DNA of 29,865 nucleotides from the NCBI GenBank assembly GCA_026770585.1, contig MU646379.1, positions 144,868 to 174,732 on the forward strand, read 5' to 3'. The stretch is from Baffinella frigidus (taxonomy: Eukaryota; Cryptophyceae; Cryptomonadales; Baffinellaceae). The notes under the pieces were generated by a model that saw only the letters and a program-made list of their open reading frames with translations, made no database searches and was not told the DNA's origin. Every line of letters starts with the position of its first letter. The stretch's first letter is position 1. Shown piece by piece: positions 28,363-29,865 of the stretch. Position numbers and translations under genes: made by a program.

Positions 28363-28367
28363 GTCAG

Positions 28368-28480
28368 CCTCTCTCTTGACTTTTGGCCACCGAAACCATT
28401 CTTGTCAGGCTCCTGACAAGAATGGTTCAGGAGGAGTCGCGGGAGCCTTACTGGTTCAGGAGGAGTCGCGGGAGCCTTAC
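28368..28480 (+). repeat. Hairpin and 29-base tandem repeat
   Basis: AACCATTCTTGTCAGG pairs with its inverse (28395-28428). TGGTTCAGGAGGAGTCGCGG plus GAGCCTTAC repeats at 28423 and 28452. The segment 28368-28404 recurs at 28787-28825. Confidence 0.72.
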
Positions 28481-28489
28481 TTGCCCCGA

Positions 28490-28683
28490 TTACAGTCCAC
28501 CTGCCCTAACACAGGCTACCGTAACACATACTTACCCTCCACACATACTCCTTCGGCCGGCCCCCGATTTCCCCCTGCAATGAAGTATGCCTGAAGGGTG
28601 GACACCATAACTCATACCTACCCTCCACACATACTCAATCAGTCTGGCCCCGACGGGTATGTGTTAGGGTAGGTCCACTGTAA
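28490..28683. mobile_element. Palindromic element, TTACAGTCCACCTGCCCTAA ends
   Basis: 194 bases; inverted ends of about 23 bases. TACCCTCCACACATACTC repeats inside. Confidence 0.72.
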
Positions 28684-28833
28684 CCCAGGACGACTCCCTA
28701 GGACCATCCGCGGTAGATCAACCAGGGTCAGTGCCTGGACCATCAGTGGTCAGGCAGTGGTGTGTAGACGGGTCGCATAGCTGGTGAGACTCCCTCTTGA
28801 CTCGTGGCCACCTCAACCATTCGTGTAGACTAC

Positions 28834-28924
28834 AGTTTGGTCCTAGGATCCCTCGGCCTACGGTAGGAGGTCCTAGGCAATGCCGTATGCCTAACTACCC
28901 CATTTTCAGGCCGTTAGCCTATGA
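28834..28924. mobile_element. Half element A8
   Basis: It starts within the loop (TTTGGTCCTAGGATCC) and keeps the other arm, ending CCTATGAA. It complements half element A2. Confidence 0.77.
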
Positions 28925-29098
28925 ATCTATGTAGTGAGGAGCCCTGAGGCTCCCGCGTCTTCTTCTTCTTTGTTATTATCGAGTCTTGAGTGGTCCAAAG
29001 TTGCAGTGATCGGCGGTTCCCCCCCCTATTTGTCAAGCGATCGTGATATATATAATCCGCGCGTTCCCAGGGTAGAGTGACCTCTTTCGGCGCCCGTA

Positions 29099-29247
29099 CC
29101 ACGCAGGGCCCTTCGGGGGGGTATTCCAGGGTCGCCATTTGAGCCATTGGGTCGCCCTTGGAGCCGTTTTCTTTCCAAAATTGACTTTTGAATACCGTTT
29201 TCCCTTGAAAAATGACTTTTGAATAACCCCCCTCCAGCCCTGCGTGG
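29099..29247. mobile_element. Palindromic element, CCACGCAGGGC ends
   Basis: 149 bases; inner arms GGGGGGGTATTC and AAAATTGACTTTTGAATA. Sister of 2758-2899. Confidence 0.75.
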
Positions 29248-29289
29248 CACAGCCTCGGCGGAGGTGCATACTTAGCGGCCGCGTTGGTA

Positions 29290-29551
29290 GAGCGTTTGCG
29301 GTAATTGTTGTCCGTTTTGGACTTGCGGTTTTCCCGTTTTCCAATTTTGATTTGTACCAGAAGTGTCCATTTAAAGTTCGTAAAAAAATTTAAATGGACA
29401 CTTCTTGTACAAATCAAAACCGGGAAACGGGAAACCCGTATGTCCAAAACGGACAACAAAAACATTTTAAATGGACACTTCTGGTACAAATCAAAACCGG
29501 GAAACGGGAAACCCGTATGTCCAAAACGGACAACAATTACCGCAAACGCTC
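29290..29551. mobile_element. Palindromic element with a duplicated 78-base arm
   Basis: GAGCGTTTGCGGTAATTGTT pairs with its inverse at the right, flanked by TA. One arm occurs twice in tandem (29391-29467 and 29468-29545), so three arm copies exist. Confidence 0.78.
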
Positions 29552-29563
29552 TATTTGATACTT

Positions 29564-29819
29564 CCCTAAAACCTCTTTCTCGAAGTTTGTGGACAGAAAA
29601 ACAGTCGAACATTATGAAAACCTTTGGCGGGACCCCGATCCTGGTACAGTTTTTCACAGGAAACTGTGGGAACGTGTGAGGTCTAAATTTTGGGAAGCAT
29701 TCGTTGACAAACCACACGAGGCTATCCATGCGAACAGAATAAAAGGACATTTGAAAATTTGTGGGGAAATGATCACGTTTCCGTACGGATGTCCGTACGG
29801 AAACGTGATCAAATGCTGA
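29564..29819 (+). CDS. Orphan coding-like frame running into element B2
   Basis: From about 29564 a frame stays open to TGA at 29817-29819. It contains KFVDRKTVEHYENLWRDPDP and GTVFHRKLWERVRSKFWEAF, a credible soluble-protein composition rich in Trp and charges. The last third is encoded by the palindromic element B2 (from 29712). I recognise no domain. It could be the next exon or a captured gene piece. Confidence 0.35.
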
Positions 29820-29865
29820 CTTTTGGCGTGTTTCCTGGGCAATAATCCAATAATTAACTTATGAA
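29712..29865. mobile_element. Palindromic element B2 (cut by window end)
   Basis: It matches B1 (3521-3675) including the central hairpin (29771-29810). The right end lies beyond the window. Confidence 0.8.

Noticed and set aside
28914-29750. A 278-codon open frame on the minus strand
   Set aside because: It runs through two palindromic elements (29099-29247 and 29290-29551) and half element A8, and its repeats (FPVLICTRSVH-like) come from the duplicated arms. No domain was recognised.
1-29865. Chromosome end
   Set aside because: Telomere-type repeats are scattered, short and degenerate, and lie between exons, so they mark introns and not a telomere.
1-29865. CRISPR array, bacterial operon, tRNA or rRNA genes
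   Set aside because: No regular repeat-spacer pattern with unique spacers, no prokaryotic gene layout, and no tRNA or rRNA signature was seen by eye on either strand.
3521-29865. A transposase gene for the palindromic elements
   Set aside because: No element in the window is long enough or has a coding frame with transposase motifs; all appear non-autonomous.

Overview
This is eukaryotic nuclear DNA. Nearly all of it reads as one very long, intron-dominated gene on the + strand that enters from the left edge and may leave through the right edge. I could chain 37 short exons (28 to 151 bases each, about 2.87 kb or roughly 955 codons) between positions 76 and 28362. Almost all have GT-AG borders, and nearly all junctions agree in codon phase. 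The organism is not named by the sequence. The abundant CCCTAAA/TTTAGGG-type repeats, the GC-balanced coding exons, the huge simple-repeat introns and the lack of any bacterial-style gene suggest a protist or alga, perhaps an alveolate such as a chromerid or dinoflagellate. That assignment is inference.

The predicted product is a multi-C2 protein: C2-1 (exons 1-3), a linker (exon 4), C2-2 (exons 5-7), C2-3 (exons 8-14), C2-4 (exons 15-20) and C2-5 (exons 21-31, with a long Ser/Pro/Gly/Asn-rich insertion). Two TRAF-type zinc fingers follow (exons 31-33), then a charged coiled coil (exons 34-35) and a Lys/Ala-rich tail (exons 36-37). C2-1 and C2-2 keep some of the aspartates that bind calcium; C2-3 to C2-5 look degenerate. 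A membrane-recruited scaffold is a reasonable guess, but no function is proven.

Two processes shape the region. First, single exons have been copied again and again, mostly in tandem with some flanking intron and sometimes inverted. At least fifteen exons have one to about nine extra copies, usually truncated, frameshifted or interrupted. Second, dozens of short palindromic (foldback, MITE-like) elements sit in the introns and in spare exon copies. The best family (A) has five copies of exactly 168 bp plus one of 171 bp, five of them flanked by matching 2-base direct repeats, and two half-elements broken at the loop. A nested element in another family shows the same end sequence and the same 2-base duplication. 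One element inside a spare copy of exon 7 is flanked by a TTA duplication.

Layout: 1-3240 C2-1 and exon 2/3 copies; 3300-4120 palindromes; 4119-8850 linker, C2-2 and the exon 5/6/7 copy clusters; 9046-12876 C2-3; 13169-16576 C2-4; 17042-20543 the C2-5 start and the exon 24 array; 20837-24469 the rest of C2-5; 24896-25632 zinc fingers; 25911-28362 coiled coil and tail; 28363-29865 palindromic elements and one short orphan reading frame. Between these lie long telomere-like arrays, almost always in CCCTAAA orientation on the sense strand and often ending right at a 3' splice site.
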